Shown one piece after another: positions 51,562-60,529 of a stretch of DNA of 64,000 bases. Position 1 is the stretch's first letter; each line of letters starts with the position of its first letter. The notes beneath the pieces were generated by a model, which was not told where the DNA came from, ran no database searches, and saw only the letters and a program-made list of their open reading frames with translations. The translations under genes were made by a program, and so were the position numbers. The stretch is from Bryobacteraceae bacterium (lineage in GTDB: Bacteria; Acidobacteriota; Terriglobia; Bryobacterales; Bryobacteraceae). Location of the stretch: contig JAIEMJ010000013.1 in assembly GCA_019752335.1 (NCBI GenBank), positions 392,958 to 456,957 of the forward strand, read 5' to 3'.

Positions 51562-54500
51562 ATGTCTCGTCTCCCCGTTTTCCTCGCGATTTCTTTTCTT
51601 GCGGCCAGTACCGCCAACGCCCAGGAGGCCCGCGGCTCGCTGGTGGGCCGAGTAACCGATAGCTCCGGCCTGCCGATTCAAGGCGCCTCTGTTCAGGTGG
51701 TGAACCGGGCGATGGGCACGTCCCAACGCTTGACCACGAATGACACGGGCTTCTATCAGGCCAGTTACCTCATTCCCGGCACTTACCGCGTCGAAGCGGA
51801 GTTCTCGGGCTTCAAGAAAAGCGTCCGGGATAACGTCGAGGTACGCGTGAATGACCGTCTCGAAATGGTCATCGCCCTCGAAGTGGGTGGCGCGGAGCAG
51901 AGTGTGACGGTGTCGGGCGAAACGCCCTTGCTGAATACGGCCTCAGCGTCACTTGGCACGGTGATCGACGCGAAGCGCGTTGCGGAATTGCCCGTGCCGC
52001 ATGGCAATCCGATGTTTCTAATTGGCCTGGCGTCCGGCGTCGCCTTCAATCGTGATGCACGCCTCGATCGTCCCTTCGAGCCCACCCACATCGTGGGTTA
52101 CTCGATGGACGGCACACGCGCCAATCGTAGCGACGTCACCTTGGATGGCTCGGTAGCCACGGCTACGGCGAACAACGGTGAGGTGATCGCGTCCTATGTA
52201 CCCCCGGCTGACATTGTCGCCGAGTTTAAGGTACAAACCGCCACTTTCGACGCCAGCTTCGGACAGACCGAAGGCGGAGTCACCAATATCTCTATCAAGA
52301 GCGGCACCAACGAATTCCACGGCACGGCTTATTACAATAACCAAACACCGAAACTCTTCGCCAACGATTACTTTGCCAACTTGAACGGCGTCGCCCGCGC
52401 GGACTTCACTTACAACCGCTACGGTGGCTCTTTTTCCGGACCCGTGCGGATTCCCAAGCTCTACAACGGCAAGAATCGGACTTTCTTCCTCTACGGCTTC
52501 GAAGGCATCAAGGAGAATCGTCCGCGCAACAACGGCACGCCCACCGTGCCGACCGCCCGGATGAAGGGTGGCGACTTCTCTGAGCTATTCGGACTACCGA
52601 ATTCAAATCAGTATCAGATCTACAACCCTTACTCGGGCCGCGAAGTGATTACCAACGGCAACCGGCTGATTGAACGTGCTCCCTTCCCCGGCAATGTCGT
52701 GCCCGCGAGCCTGATCAGTCCGGTAGCGACGAAGATATTGGGCTTTTTCCCGAATCCCCTGCAGCCCGGAGTCCAGAATAATTTCCAACGCCCTGAGCTG
52801 ACGGAGCGTGCGGATTATGCCAGCAATACCATTCGCGTCGACCAGACGATAAGTAACGCCAATCGCATGTTTGTGCGGGCCAACTGGTACGACCGCAATA
52901 GCACTTACAATGACTACTTCTCGAATATTGCTACCGGTAACTTGTTCCGCTTTATCTCGCGCGGCGCCGTGATTGACGATGTCCACACGCTCAGTCCAAC
53001 GATGGTGCTGAATTTACGGTATGGGTACAACCGGTTTATTCGTTCCGACGACAATCCCTATAAGTCGCACGGTTTCGACTTAACCACGTTGGGCCTGCCT
53101 TCTTACTTCAACACTCTCACCGACGCCGAGACCCGCAAGTTTCCGCGCATTGATTTAACTGGCTACCAAGGCACTTCCGGCGGTGGAGAATTCCGCCCCA
53201 ATGACACGCACAACCTGAATGCCACGCTCTCCAAGAGTTGGGGCGCGCATTTCCTAAAGATGGGCACCGAATTCCGCTCCTATCGCGAGAACCGGTTGGA
53301 GTTTGGCAACAACACCACAGCGCAGTTTTCGTTCGACACGGCGTGGACGCGCGGTCCGAACGTCAATTCGCCGGGCGCCCCGGCGGGTTTCGGCCAGAGC
53401 GTCGCCGCGTTGCTCCTGGGCTTACCAACGGGGGGCGGCATCTGGCGTCCGGCGAGCTACGCCGAGCAGTCGACTTCGTGGGGCACCTTCCTCCAGGACG
53501 ACTGGAAGGTCAGCCGGAAACTGACGCTGAATCTGGGGATCCGCTGGGAGTTTGAGACGGCGCTCGAAGAGCGTTTCAACCGCTCCGTCCGCGACTTTGA
53601 CGCTGGCGCCACCTTCCCTTGGGCTGCGCAGGCGCAGGCCGCTTACGCGGCGAATCCAGTCGCCGAACGCGCCGCCGCGAACTTTAACGTACGCGGCGGG
53701 CTCACCTTCGCCGGCGTCAACGGCCAGCCTACGGGGCTCTACGCGACCCCCAAGCTCAACTTCATGCCTCGCTTCGGTTTCGCCTATCAAGTGGATCCGA
53801 AGATGGTCGTGCGGGGCGGCTATGGCATCTTCAATGGCTTCCTCGGCCAGCGCCGCGGCGATGTCTTGCAGAACGGCTTCAGCCGCCAGACCGATTTTCA
53901 GTTGACCAATGACGGCTTCCTGACCCCCGCCGCCACGCTGGCCAATCCATTGCCTACCGGCCAGTTGTTCCCAATCCTCGGCGCCGGTTTGGGCGCCGAA
54001 ACCGGCATCGATACGGGACTTACTTTCTTCAATAGCCAGCCCAAGGTAACTTACATGCAGCGCTGGCAGTTGGGCATCCAACGGACCCTGCCTGGTAACT
54101 TCCTCTTCGAAGCAGGCTATATCGGAAACCGGGGGACGCGCATTGAAACAAACCGCGACTTGAACGCGCTCCCGAATCAGTTTTTGAACGGCGACTTAAC
54201 CCGCACGGCAGCCATGGTGGCCCAGAATGCCTATTTGGCGGGTAACTTAAACAACCCGTTCCGAGGTCTGGTGGCAGCGGCCGCGCCGAACCTCAATGTG
54301 GCCGTGAATCGCTCGCGCTCCGCGCTGCTGCGGCCGATTCCGCAATTTGGCGCCGTCAATACCAGCACCAATCAGGGTTACTCTTGGTACCACTCGCTCC
54401 AAGTACAATTGGAGCGCCGCTTCTCCAAGGGCTTCACCGTCCAAGGTAATTATACGTTCTCGAAATTCATGGAAGCGACTGCTTATATGAATGCGGCTGA

Positions 54501-55059
54501 TGCGCGGCCCGTAGAAGTGATCTCGGACTTCGACGTTCCGCATCGCTTCGTCTCCAGCGGCATTTACGAATTACCCTTCGGGCGCGGCCGCCTCTTCGGC
54601 GCGGGCACCAATCGTTGGGTGAATGGGCTGATCGGCGGTTGGCAGATGTCGGCGATTTACACCTACCAGGCGGGCTCGCCGATTAACTTCGGCAACATCG
54701 CCCACATCGGCAATATCAATAACCTCAAGCTCGACAATCCCACGCGCGAACGCTGGTTCAACACCAACGGGGGCTTCCTGAGTGACCAACTCCAGAGCAA
54801 CCTCCGCTACTTCCCGCTACGCTTCAGTTTCCTCCGCGCTGACGGCGTCAACAACTGGGATTCGTCGCTGATCAAGAACACCAAGGTGCGCGAGCGCTGG
54901 AACTTCCAATTCAAGGCCGAGTTCCTCAACACGCTGAACCGCACGCAGCTACCGGCTCCCAACACTGACCCGCGCAACGCCCAATTCGGCGAGATCCGCG
55001 CCGTGAATCAGGCGAACTATCCGCGCCGAGTGCAACTCACGGCCAAGTTTCTTTTCTAG
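51562..55059 (+). CDS. Oar-like TonB-dependent outer-membrane protein
   Basis: The 1165-residue protein has a signal peptide ending STANAQ. A carboxypeptidase regulatory-like domain follows (about residues 25-110: GSLVGRVTDSSGLPIQGASVQVV, FYQASYLIPGTYRVEAEFSGF). A plug-like part begins near SGETPLLNTASASLGTVID and ELPVPHGNPM. A very long barrel, ending TQLPAPNTDPRNAQFGEIR and VQLTAKFLF, completes it. The final Phe fits outer-membrane insertion. This is the Oar/SusC-like type abundant in Solibacter. The cargo is unknown. It is followed 34 bases on by DUF2911. Confidence 0.93.
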   Translation: MSRLPVFLAISFLAASTANAQEARGSLVGRVTDSSGLPIQGASVQVVNRAMGTSQRLTTNDTGFYQASYLIPGTYRVEAEFSGFKKSVRDNVEVRVNDRLEMVIALEVGGAEQSVTVSGETPLLNTASASLGTVIDAKRVAELPVPHGNPMFLIGLASGVAFNRDARLDRPFEPTHIVGYSMDGTRANRSDVTLDGSVATATANNGEVIASYVPPADIVAEFKVQTATFDASFGQTEGGVTNISIKSGTNEFHGTAYYNNQTPKLFANDYFANLNGVARADFTYNRYGGSFSGPVRIPKLYNGKNRTFFLYGFEGIKENRPRNNGTPTVPTARMKGGDFSELFGLPNSNQYQIYNPYSGREVITNGNRLIERAPFPGNVVPASLISPVATKILGFFPNPLQPGVQNNFQRPELTERADYASNTIRVDQTISNANRMFVRANWYDRNSTYNDYFSNIATGNLFRFISRGAVIDDVHTLSPTMVLNLRYGYNRFIRSDDNPYKSHGFDLTTLGLPSYFNTLTDAETRKFPRIDLTGYQGTSGGGEFRPNDTHNLNATLSKSWGAHFLKMGTEFRSYRENRLEFGNNTTAQFSFDTAWTRGPNVNSPGAPAGFGQSVAALLLGLPTGGGIWRPASYAEQSTSWGTFLQDDWKVSRKLTLNLGIRWEFETALEERFNRSVRDFDAGATFPWAAQAQAAYAANPVAERAAANFNVRGGLTFAGVNGQPTGLYATPKLNFMPRFGFAYQVDPKMVVRGGYGIFNGFLGQRRGDVLQNGFSRQTDFQLTNDGFLTPAATLANPLPTGQLFPILGAGLGAETGIDTGLTFFNSQPKVTYMQRWQLGIQRTLPGNFLFEAGYIGNRGTRIETNRDLNALPNQFLNGDLTRTAAMVAQNAYLAGNLNNPFRGLVAAAAPNLNVAVNRSRSALLRPIPQFGAVNTSTNQGYSWYHSLQVQLERRFSKGFTVQGNYTFSKFMEATAYMNAADARPVEVISDFDVPHRFVSSGIYELPFGRGRLFGAGTNRWVNGLIGGWQMSAIYTYQAGSPINFGNIAHIGNINNLKLDNPTRERWFNTNGGFLSDQLQSNLRYFPLRFSFLRADGVNNWDSSLIKNTKVRERWNFQFKAEFLNTLNRTQLPAPNTDPRNAQFGEIRAVNQANYPRRVQLTAKFLF

Positions 55060-55093
55060 GCAGAACTTGCGAAACTAAGGGCAGGAGTCCTTT

Positions 55094-55612
55094 ATGAAAA
55101 AAGTTCTAGCAGTACTCAGCGCTTTGGCCCTGGTGGCCGTAGCGCAGGAGATGAAGAAGAAAACCCCGGCCAGCCCGCCCATGGAAACCACCGTGACGCT
55201 GGGCGGCGAAGCTGTCTCGATCAAGTATTCGGCGCCTTCCATGAAAGGCCGCAAGATCTTCGGCGGCTTGGTGCCCTATGGCCAAGTGTGGCGCGCGGGC
55301 GCGAACGCCGCCACGGCCCTGAATACTGGCACCGACCTGATGATCGGCAAGCTCATGGTGCCCAAAGGCAGTTACACGCTGTACGTCTGGCCGACCGCCG
55401 AAGGCATGCAGTTGATCGTCAACAAGCAGACCGGCCAATGGGGCACGGAATACAGCGAGGGCCAGGATCTGGGCCGTGTACCGATGAAGGTCGGCAAGAC
55501 GGCCGCGCCGGTGGAAGTCTTCAAGATCACGCTCAGCGGCTCCGGCAAGAAGGGCATGCTGGAGCTGGAATGGGAAAACACGACGGCCTCGGTCCCCGTA
55601 ACCGTAAAGTAA
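55094..55612 (+). CDS. DUF2911 protein, exported
   Basis: The 172-residue protein has a signal peptide (MKKVLAVLSALALVAVAQ) and a DUF2911 domain: VSIKYSAPSMKGRKIFGGLVPYGQVWRAGANAATAL is the signature start, followed by GKLMVPKGSYTLYVWP, WGTEYSEGQDLGRVPMKV and the closing LELEWENTTASVPV. The function of DUF2911 is unknown. A ribosome site (GGAG) precedes the ATG. It is possibly co-transcribed with the Oar-like gene. A strong intrinsic terminator follows 18 bases after the stop. Confidence 0.9.
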   Translation: MKKVLAVLSALALVAVAQEMKKKTPASPPMETTVTLGGEAVSIKYSAPSMKGRKIFGGLVPYGQVWRAGANAATALNTGTDLMIGKLMVPKGSYTLYVWPTAEGMQLIVNKQTGQWGTEYSEGQDLGRVPMKVGKTAAPVEVFKITLSGSGKKGMLELEWENTTASVPVTVK

Positions 55613-55629
55613 GGTAAGTCAAAGCTCGG

Positions 55630-55655
55630 AAGGGGCCCCGTAAGGGGCCCTTTTT
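55630..55655 (+). terminator. intrinsic terminator after DUF2911
   Basis: GGGCCCC (55633-55639), loop GTAA, GGGGCCC (55644-55650) then TTTTT (55651-55655). A-T and G-U pairs extend the stem. It lies between the DUF2911 stop and the convergent dnaB stop and terminates the plus-strand transcript. Confidence 0.85.
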
Positions 55656-55658
55656 CCA

Positions 55659-57068
55659 TTAGAACGGGTCCCCCAAATCAATCGGCCCACTATCGCCGCC
55701 GTCGTAGCCGGCCGCCTCCACGTCGCCCGTGCGATTCTCGAAACGCGTGAACTCATGCCGGAAAAAGAGGTTCACGGTCCCCGTGGGACCGTTGCGCTGC
55801 TTCCCGATGATCAACTCGGCCTGGCCACGCAGGCTCTCCACGTCGCGCTTGTAATACTCCTCGCGGAAACAGAACAGGACGATGTCGGCGTCCTGCTCAA
55901 TCGAGCCGGACTCGCGTAAGTCCGAAAGCTGCGGCCGGTGGTCGCCCACGCGCTGCTCGGTGGCGCGGCTGAGCTGGGAGAGCACCACCACCGGGATGCG
56001 CAGTTCCTTCGACAGCAGCTTCAAGCCGCGCGAAAGCTGGCTCACTTCCTGGACGCGATTCTCGGCGCGGCCCCGGGTCTGCATCAGTTGCAGGTAGTCG
56101 ACGATCACCATCGAGAGCCCGTGCTCGGCCTTCAGGCGGCGCAGCTTGGCGTGAATGTCCATCACGTTCGCGGCGGCGGAATCGTCGATGAAGAGCGGCG
56201 CGTCGGCCAGGGTATTGGCGGCCGTCATCAGGCGCCGGCGCTCGTCGCCGTCCAGATAGCCGCTGCGGAAGCGCTGCTGATCCACCCGCGCCTCGGAGCA
56301 AATCATACGGGTGAGCAACTGCTCCTTGGACATTTCGAGCGAAAAGACGGCCACGGTTTGCGGGTTCTTCGGGTGGGTGGCGATGTAGGTGCCCATGTTG
56401 AGCGCCAGAGCCGTCTTGCCCATGGCGGGGCGGGCGGCCAGGATGATCAACTCGCCTTCGCGGAAGCCCCCGGTCATTTCGTCCAGCTTGAGGAAGCCGG
56501 TGGAAATGCCGTGGCGGCGCTTGGTGGGGTCAAGGAACGAGTTGAGCCCGCCCTCAAACTCGTCGATGATCTGGCCGGGCTTCTGCAGCGAAAACCGGTT
56601 GCGCCCTTCGCTGAGCTTGAGTAAGCCCTCTTCAGCCTCAGAGAGGATCGCGGAGGGTTCGTCCTCCGCGAGGAAAGCGTGGTCCATCACCTTTTGCGCA
56701 CTGAGAATGATTTTGCGGAGGAGGCTCTTGTCCTTGACGATCTTGACGTAGCTATCGAGATTGAAGATCTGCGGTAGCCCGTCGTCCAGCGAGATCAGAT
56801 AGGTAAGCCCGCCGACGCTTTCGAGCTGGTTCTTCTTGATGAGTTCGTCGGCTAACGTGACGCGGTCAATCTTGTCGCCGCGTTCGTAGAGTTCCCCCAT
56901 GCGCTCGAAGATGCGGCGGTTGGCCTCCAGGGAGAAGTCAGCCGATTCCAACAGGCCGGCGACGCCAATGAAAGCCATCGGCTCGAGCAGAATGGAACCG
57001 AGGACGAACCGTTCGGCGTCCAGGTTCGCTGGCAATCCACGTTCGTATGCAACGCTAGGGCTGGCCAT
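55659..57068 (-). CDS. dnaB: replicative DNA helicase DnaB
   Basis: The 469-residue hexameric helicase has an N-terminal helical domain (NLDAERFVLGSILLEPMAF) and a C-terminal RecA-like domain. Walker A is ARPAMGKTALALNMG (about residue 215). FSLEMSKEQLLTRMICSEARVD and VIVDYLQLMQTRG (Walker B, H3) follow, then FYREEYY-like and RNGPTGTVNLFF near the end. It unwinds DNA at the replication fork. No intein is present; the length is normal. The upstream region to 57313 has no recognised gene. The 3' end is 4 bases from the DUF2911 terminator. Confidence 0.97.
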   Translation of the reverse strand: MASPSVAYERGLPANLDAERFVLGSILLEPMAFIGVAGLLESADFSLEANRRIFERMGELYERGDKIDRVTLADELIKKNQLESVGGLTYLISLDDGLPQIFNLDSYVKIVKDKSLLRKIILSAQKVMDHAFLAEDEPSAILSEAEEGLLKLSEGRNRFSLQKPGQIIDEFEGGLNSFLDPTKRRHGISTGFLKLDEMTGGFREGELIILAARPAMGKTALALNMGTYIATHPKNPQTVAVFSLEMSKEQLLTRMICSEARVDQQRFRSGYLDGDERRRLMTAANTLADAPLFIDDSAAANVMDIHAKLRRLKAEHGLSMVIVDYLQLMQTRGRAENRVQEVSQLSRGLKLLSKELRIPVVVLSQLSRATEQRVGDHRPQLSDLRESGSIEQDADIVLFCFREEYYKRDVESLRGQAELIIGKQRNGPTGTVNLFFRHEFTRFENRTGDVEAAGYDGGDSGPIDLGDPF

Positions 57069-57313
57069 GATGGGTGTAGCTTCTCACGGTAGCGAGATGG
57101 CCTTAGGGAGCGCAATGGCCAATTCAAGCGAACCGAATGATGGGGTTAGCCTGTGGGAAGAACGCGGGAGGACCCCCCCGCCCCTGTGGATCGTAAGCGA
57201 TTGAAAGGAAACCCTCTACCAACTCGAAACGGCAATATCGACATTTTTCCCACAGACCCTTATAACCTGCGGCCCGGCGTGGCGTAAAGTCTTTTCCGCT
57301 CAGCCTCATAGGC

Positions 57314-58003
57314 TTACGGCTTCGGTGACTTGCGAAAGACCAGAATATGCTGCCACGGGAGGCCGGGAATGACTTTCTCAAGCTGAAAGCCTTCGTCCTC
57401 CAGTTCGAGCTTCGCCTCGGCGACGCTCATCTTGTGCTCGGGCCGGATCGGCACGTAGGGATCTTCCTTGCGGAACTCGAGCAACACGAGGCGGCCGTCG
57501 TCCTTCAGCGTCTGCCGCAGCTTGCGCAACATCCGCTGCGGCTGGGCGAGTTCGTGGTAAACGTCGACCATAATGGCCAAGTCAATCGAGGCCAGCGGCA
57601 GCTTGGGATCGGTCTCGGTGGCGAGGACCATTTCGACGTTGTTGACGCCGCTCGATTCCAGGCGCTTACGCAATAGGGCGAGCATCTCGGGCTGGATATC
57701 GCTGGCGTACACCTTGCCGCCCGGACCGACCTTCTTGGCCATGCGGATGGTGTAATACCCTACACCGGCGCCGATATCGGCTACCACCATGCCGGGCTTC
57801 AGGTCCAGCAATTCAATGGCTTTGCTGGGCGATTCCTCGCGCTCACGCTCTTCGCGCTCCAGCCAGTCCGCGCCGCCGACGCCCATCACAGGGGCGATGC
57901 GCCGTCCGCTCTTGGGATGGACGCCCTGGCCGCAGGCCGGGGAAACTACCAGTACCGCCAGCAGAAGAGCCGCCAACCTGGCCCAGCTTTCGATTAGAAT
58001 CAT
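57314..58003 (-). CDS. lipoprotein-like class I methyltransferase
   Basis: The 229-residue protein begins MILIESWARLAALLLAVLVV and SPACGQG, a lipoprotein-type signal with Cys, unusual for a SAM enzyme. The Rossmann fold then follows: MVVADIGAGVGYYTIRMA (motif I), GGKVYASDIQPEMLALLRKR with the acidic residue for SAM, and IDLAIMVDVYHELAQPQ. If exported it would have no SAM supply, so either the leader anchors it on the cytoplasmic face, or it is a dead enzyme. The substrate is unknown. The gene is divergent from DUF4352. A TAAACT box lies 6 bases before the ATG. Confidence 0.82.
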   Translation of the reverse strand: MILIESWARLAALLLAVLVVSPACGQGVHPKSGRRIAPVMGVGGADWLEREEREREESPSKAIELLDLKPGMVVADIGAGVGYYTIRMAKKVGPGGKVYASDIQPEMLALLRKRLESSGVNNVEMVLATETDPKLPLASIDLAIMVDVYHELAQPQRMLRKLRQTLKDDGRLVLLEFRKEDPYVPIRPEHKMSVAEAKLELEDEGFQLEKVIPGLPWQHILVFRKSPKP

Positions 58004-58009
58004 GGTTAG

Positions 58010-58015
58010 AGTTTA
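58010..58015 (-). promoter_or_regulatory. -10-like box, probable leaderless start
   Basis: TAAACT on the minus strand ends 6 bases before the ATG at 58003 (spacer CTAACC). No Shine-Dalgarno is visible. The divergent DUF4352 gene starts at 58028, so the box sits in a 24-base gap. Confidence 0.4.
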
Positions 58016-58027
58016 CCTTCACTGATC

Positions 58028-58543
58028 ATGATGACCCAAACCCGGTTCCCGTTTCATCGCTTATTGCTTCCGCTCGGACTTGCTTTGTTCTTGAGCGCCT
58101 GTGGGGAGTCCACCTCCACTGACTCCTTCGTCTACAAGATGGGCGAGAAGATCCCCGTTGGCACCATGGTCTTCAATGTGCTTGAGGCCGAATGGCGCTC
58201 CGAACTGCCCGGAGATGGCATGGCGCAAACGCCGAAGAATCGCTTTCTGCTCATCAAGCTTTCCATGACCAATAGCGGCGGCGCCCAAGCAGCCATTCCG
58301 CTGTTGACGCTCGAAAACGCCAAGAAGGAGACCTTTATGGAGGTCTCCGAGGTGAAAGGTCTGCCGCGCTGGCTGGGGCTGATTCGTCTGGTGAATCCGG
58401 CCGCCACCGAAGACGGCGTGATCGTCTTTGACGTACCCACGGGCGCCTACAAGCTGCGCGTGAATGACGGCAAGGAGACGGGCAGCGAAACGACGCGGCT
58501 GGTGGAAATCCCGCTTGCGCTCAGCGAGCCGATCCGGAACTAG
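58028..58543 (+). CDS. DUF4352-type lipoprotein
   Basis: The 171-residue product has a lipoprotein signal (LPLGLALFLSACGES). The body has GEKIPVGTMVFNVLEAEW, FLLIKLSMTNSGGAQAAIPLLTLEN, VFDVPTGAYKLRV and a C-terminal strand, the immunoglobulin-like layout of DUF4352 (the telokin-like family). Such proteins bind or protect cell-surface partners; the role is unknown. The start may be ATG 58028 or the adjacent ATG 58031. TACCTT lies 8 bases upstream. A second secreted gene follows 9 bases on. Confidence 0.75.
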   Translation: MMTQTRFPFHRLLLPLGLALFLSACGESTSTDSFVYKMGEKIPVGTMVFNVLEAEWRSELPGDGMAQTPKNRFLLIKLSMTNSGGAQAAIPLLTLENAKKETFMEVSEVKGLPRWLGLIRLVNPAATEDGVIVFDVPTGAYKLRVNDGKETGSETTRLVEIPLALSEPIRN

Positions 58544-58552
58544 GGCTTACCC

Positions 58553-59371
58553 TTGGTAGCGCTGCTCTTTGTTCTCGGGCTGGCTCAGACACCTCCGGCC
58601 TTGCGCCTGGAGGAGGCCACCTTCCGCCAATTCGAAGACGGGCCACCCTTTACGCAAGCCTACCGGGCTGGAGAGCAGGTCTTCCTCGATCTGCGCATCG
58701 CTGGCTACGGCCGCACGGACGACGAGAATCCTGAACTGAAGCTGAAATGGACGATCCGCGCGGTGAACGCGGCGGGCCAGCCGTTCGAACCTGCCGTCGA
58801 CAGCCGCTTCCAGACCGGGTTGGCCTCCCAGGACTCCGACTACCGGCCGCGGGCGCGCTTTTCCGTGGCCATCCCCAGCTTTGCGCTGGAGGGAGATTAT
58901 CGAGTGGAGGTGCGCGTGACGGACGACGTTACGCAGCAGACGGCTGACGGTAGCTACCCGTTCCGGGTGCGCGGGAAGCAGGTGGCGAAGGACGCGCCGT
59001 TGGGGACAGGACCGGTGCGTTTCTACCGGCAAGAAGAAGAGACGGCGCCCTTGGCGCGTCCGGTGTACCGGCCCGGGGCACAGGTCTGGCTCCGGTTCGA
59101 AATTGAAGGCTTCCTACTTGGCCAAGGCTATGGCTTTGACGTGGGGTATGGCGTCGTCGTGACAGGTCCCGATGGCAAGGACTTCTTACGCCAGGATCCC
59201 GCTGCCGCGGAAACGAAGCAGCCGTTTTATCCCCAGGCGTACGTGCCGGCAACCTTCGTGATTCAGCTACCGCCCACGGCCTTTACCGGAGAATACCGCG
59301 TCGCCATCCGGATACGTGACGCGCTGGCCAAGAAGGAAGCTGTCGTGCCTTTAACGTTCCGCGTCGAGTAA
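58553..59371 (+). CDS. exported hypothetical protein with two beta domains
   Basis: The 272-residue protein starts at a TTG (58553) with AGGG upstream; no ATG fits. A short hydrophobic leader (VALLFVLGLAQ) suggests export. Two similar beta-sandwich units follow: RLEEATFRQFEDGPPFTQAYRAGEQVFLDLRIAGY with SFALEGDYRVEVRVTDD, then PVYRPGAQVWLRFEIEGF with AFTGEYRVAIRIRDAL. The repeat of GEYRV-type motifs suggests an internal duplication. I do not recognise the family. It lies 9 bases after the DUF4352 gene and is probably co-transcribed. It converges with the oxidase operon across 5 bases. Confidence 0.7.
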   Translation: MVALLFVLGLAQTPPALRLEEATFRQFEDGPPFTQAYRAGEQVFLDLRIAGYGRTDDENPELKLKWTIRAVNAAGQPFEPAVDSRFQTGLASQDSDYRPRARFSVAIPSFALEGDYRVEVRVTDDVTQQTADGSYPFRVRGKQVAKDAPLGTGPVRFYRQEEETAPLARPVYRPGAQVWLRFEIEGFLLGQGYGFDVGYGVVVTGPDGKDFLRQDPAAAETKQPFYPQAYVPATFVIQLPPTAFTGEYRVAIRIRDALAKKEAVVPLTFRVE

Positions 59372-59376
59372 CGGAC

Positions 59377-59832
59377 TTAGTGATGTTCGGCCGGAGCAAC
59401 CGGCTTAGTGCCCGGCGCCGGAGCGACAGGGAAATTCGCCCCGATGCCGCGGACCGCGCTGCCGCTATCGGGCATGTAAGCGGGACCCTTCCAATTCGAC
59501 GGCTTCACATCAGTCCGTGAGTTCGTGTCGATGTAGGGGTAAGCGAAGAAGAGCGCCAGGAAGAAGAGCGTCGACGCGAAGATCATCCCGTTGACCGGCT
59601 TATCATACTTGAGGTGCATGAACCAAAGCGCGACAATGGTGGCCTTAATCGTCGCAATCACCAGCGCGATGATGACGTTGGCGCTCGGTGAGCCAAAGTC
59701 AATCTTCGAGGCGCCGATGGTAATCAGCGTCAGGGCGAGCAGCGCGGCCAGCACTGTGCCGTAAACCTTCGGGCCACCGTGCAGGTGATGACCGCCGCCG
59801 TGAGAATCGTGAGAATGCGTGTGTTGACTCAT
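59377..59832 (-). CDS. cytochrome c oxidase subunit IV-like
   Basis: The 151-residue protein has three hydrophobic helices: VYGTVLAALLALTLITIGAS, VIIALVIATIKATIVALWFMHL and IFASTLFFLALFFAYPY. The IKATIVALWFMHLK segment is typical of bacterial CtaF/CyoD-type subunit IV. The N-terminus is His-rich (HTHSHDSHGGGHHLHGG). It is the last gene of the oxidase operon, 19 bases after subunit III. Confidence 0.88.
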   Translation of the reverse strand: MSQHTHSHDSHGGGHHLHGGPKVYGTVLAALLALTLITIGASKIDFGSPSANVIIALVIATIKATIVALWFMHLKYDKPVNGMIFASTLFFLALFFAYPYIDTNSRTDVKPSNWKGPAYMPDSGSAVRGIGANFPVAPAPGTKPVAPAEHH

Positions 59833-59851
59833 TGTATTTAGCTGAAGGTGT

Positions 59852-60526
59852 TTAGCTGATCAAGTAGAACAAGGGGAAGAGATAGATCCAGATCAAATCG
59901 ACCAGATGCCAATAAAGGCCGGTCAGGTCGATGGGCGTGTAGTAAGAAGCGTTATACGCGCCTTTGCGGGCCTGGACCAGCAGGTAGCACAGAACCACGA
60001 TACCCGCCGTAACGTGGATGCCGTGCAGGCCGGTCATCATGAAGTAGAAACTGAAAAAGACGAACTCCGCATTCTGGTGGGGACCGGTGTAGCTGTAGAA
60101 AGCGCCGGGCAGCAGACCCTCATGATACTTGTGGCTGTACTCAAAATACTTCACCACCATGAAGGTACAGGCGCAGCCGATAGTAAGGATCAGGTTGCGG
60201 ATCAAGGCCTTCTGATTGTTCGTCTGCGCGGACCAGACGGCCATCACCATGGTGAAGCTAGACACAAGTAGGACGATGGTGTTGAGCGCGCCCATGCGCC
60301 AGTCCAGGTGGTGATGCGCGCTCTTGAAGGCTTCCGGATGCTGGCCCTGCATCAGCCCGTAGCCGACGAAGAGGCCGCCAAAGAGCAGGACTTCCGTCGC
60401 CAGAAACAGCCACATCCCGATCTTGGAGCATTCAAACTGCTGCTCCATTTCGGCGAAATGGTGTTGGAGGTTCGGATCGTGATGCGCGTGCGAATCGTGA
60501 TCCGCGGTAACTGCGTGCGAACTCAT
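59852..60526 (-). CDS. cytochrome c oxidase subunit III
   Basis: The 224-residue membrane protein has five helices. GMWLFLATEVLLFGGLFVGY, ALNTIVLLVSSFTMVMAVWSA and LTGLYWHLVDLIWIYLFPLFY are the helices of heme-copper oxidase subunit III of the short, five-helix form; MMTGLHGIHVTAGIVVLCYLL is also typical. It lies 3 bases after the subunit I stop. Confidence 0.92.
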   Translation of the reverse strand: MSSHAVTADHDSHAHHDPNLQHHFAEMEQQFECSKIGMWLFLATEVLLFGGLFVGYGLMQGQHPEAFKSAHHHLDWRMGALNTIVLLVSSFTMVMAVWSAQTNNQKALIRNLILTIGCACTFMVVKYFEYSHKYHEGLLPGAFYSYTGPHQNAEFVFFSFYFMMTGLHGIHVTAGIVVLCYLLVQARKGAYNASYYTPIDLTGLYWHLVDLIWIYLFPLFYLIS

Positions 60527-60529
60527 GTT

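Noticed and set aside
57069..57313. Possible gene or DnaA boxes in the gap before dnaB
   Set aside because: An open minus frame overlaps the methyltransferase end without family match. TGTGGAT-like words do not match a DnaA box fully. The AGCCT-cat-AGGCT dyad (57302-57314) has no T-tract.
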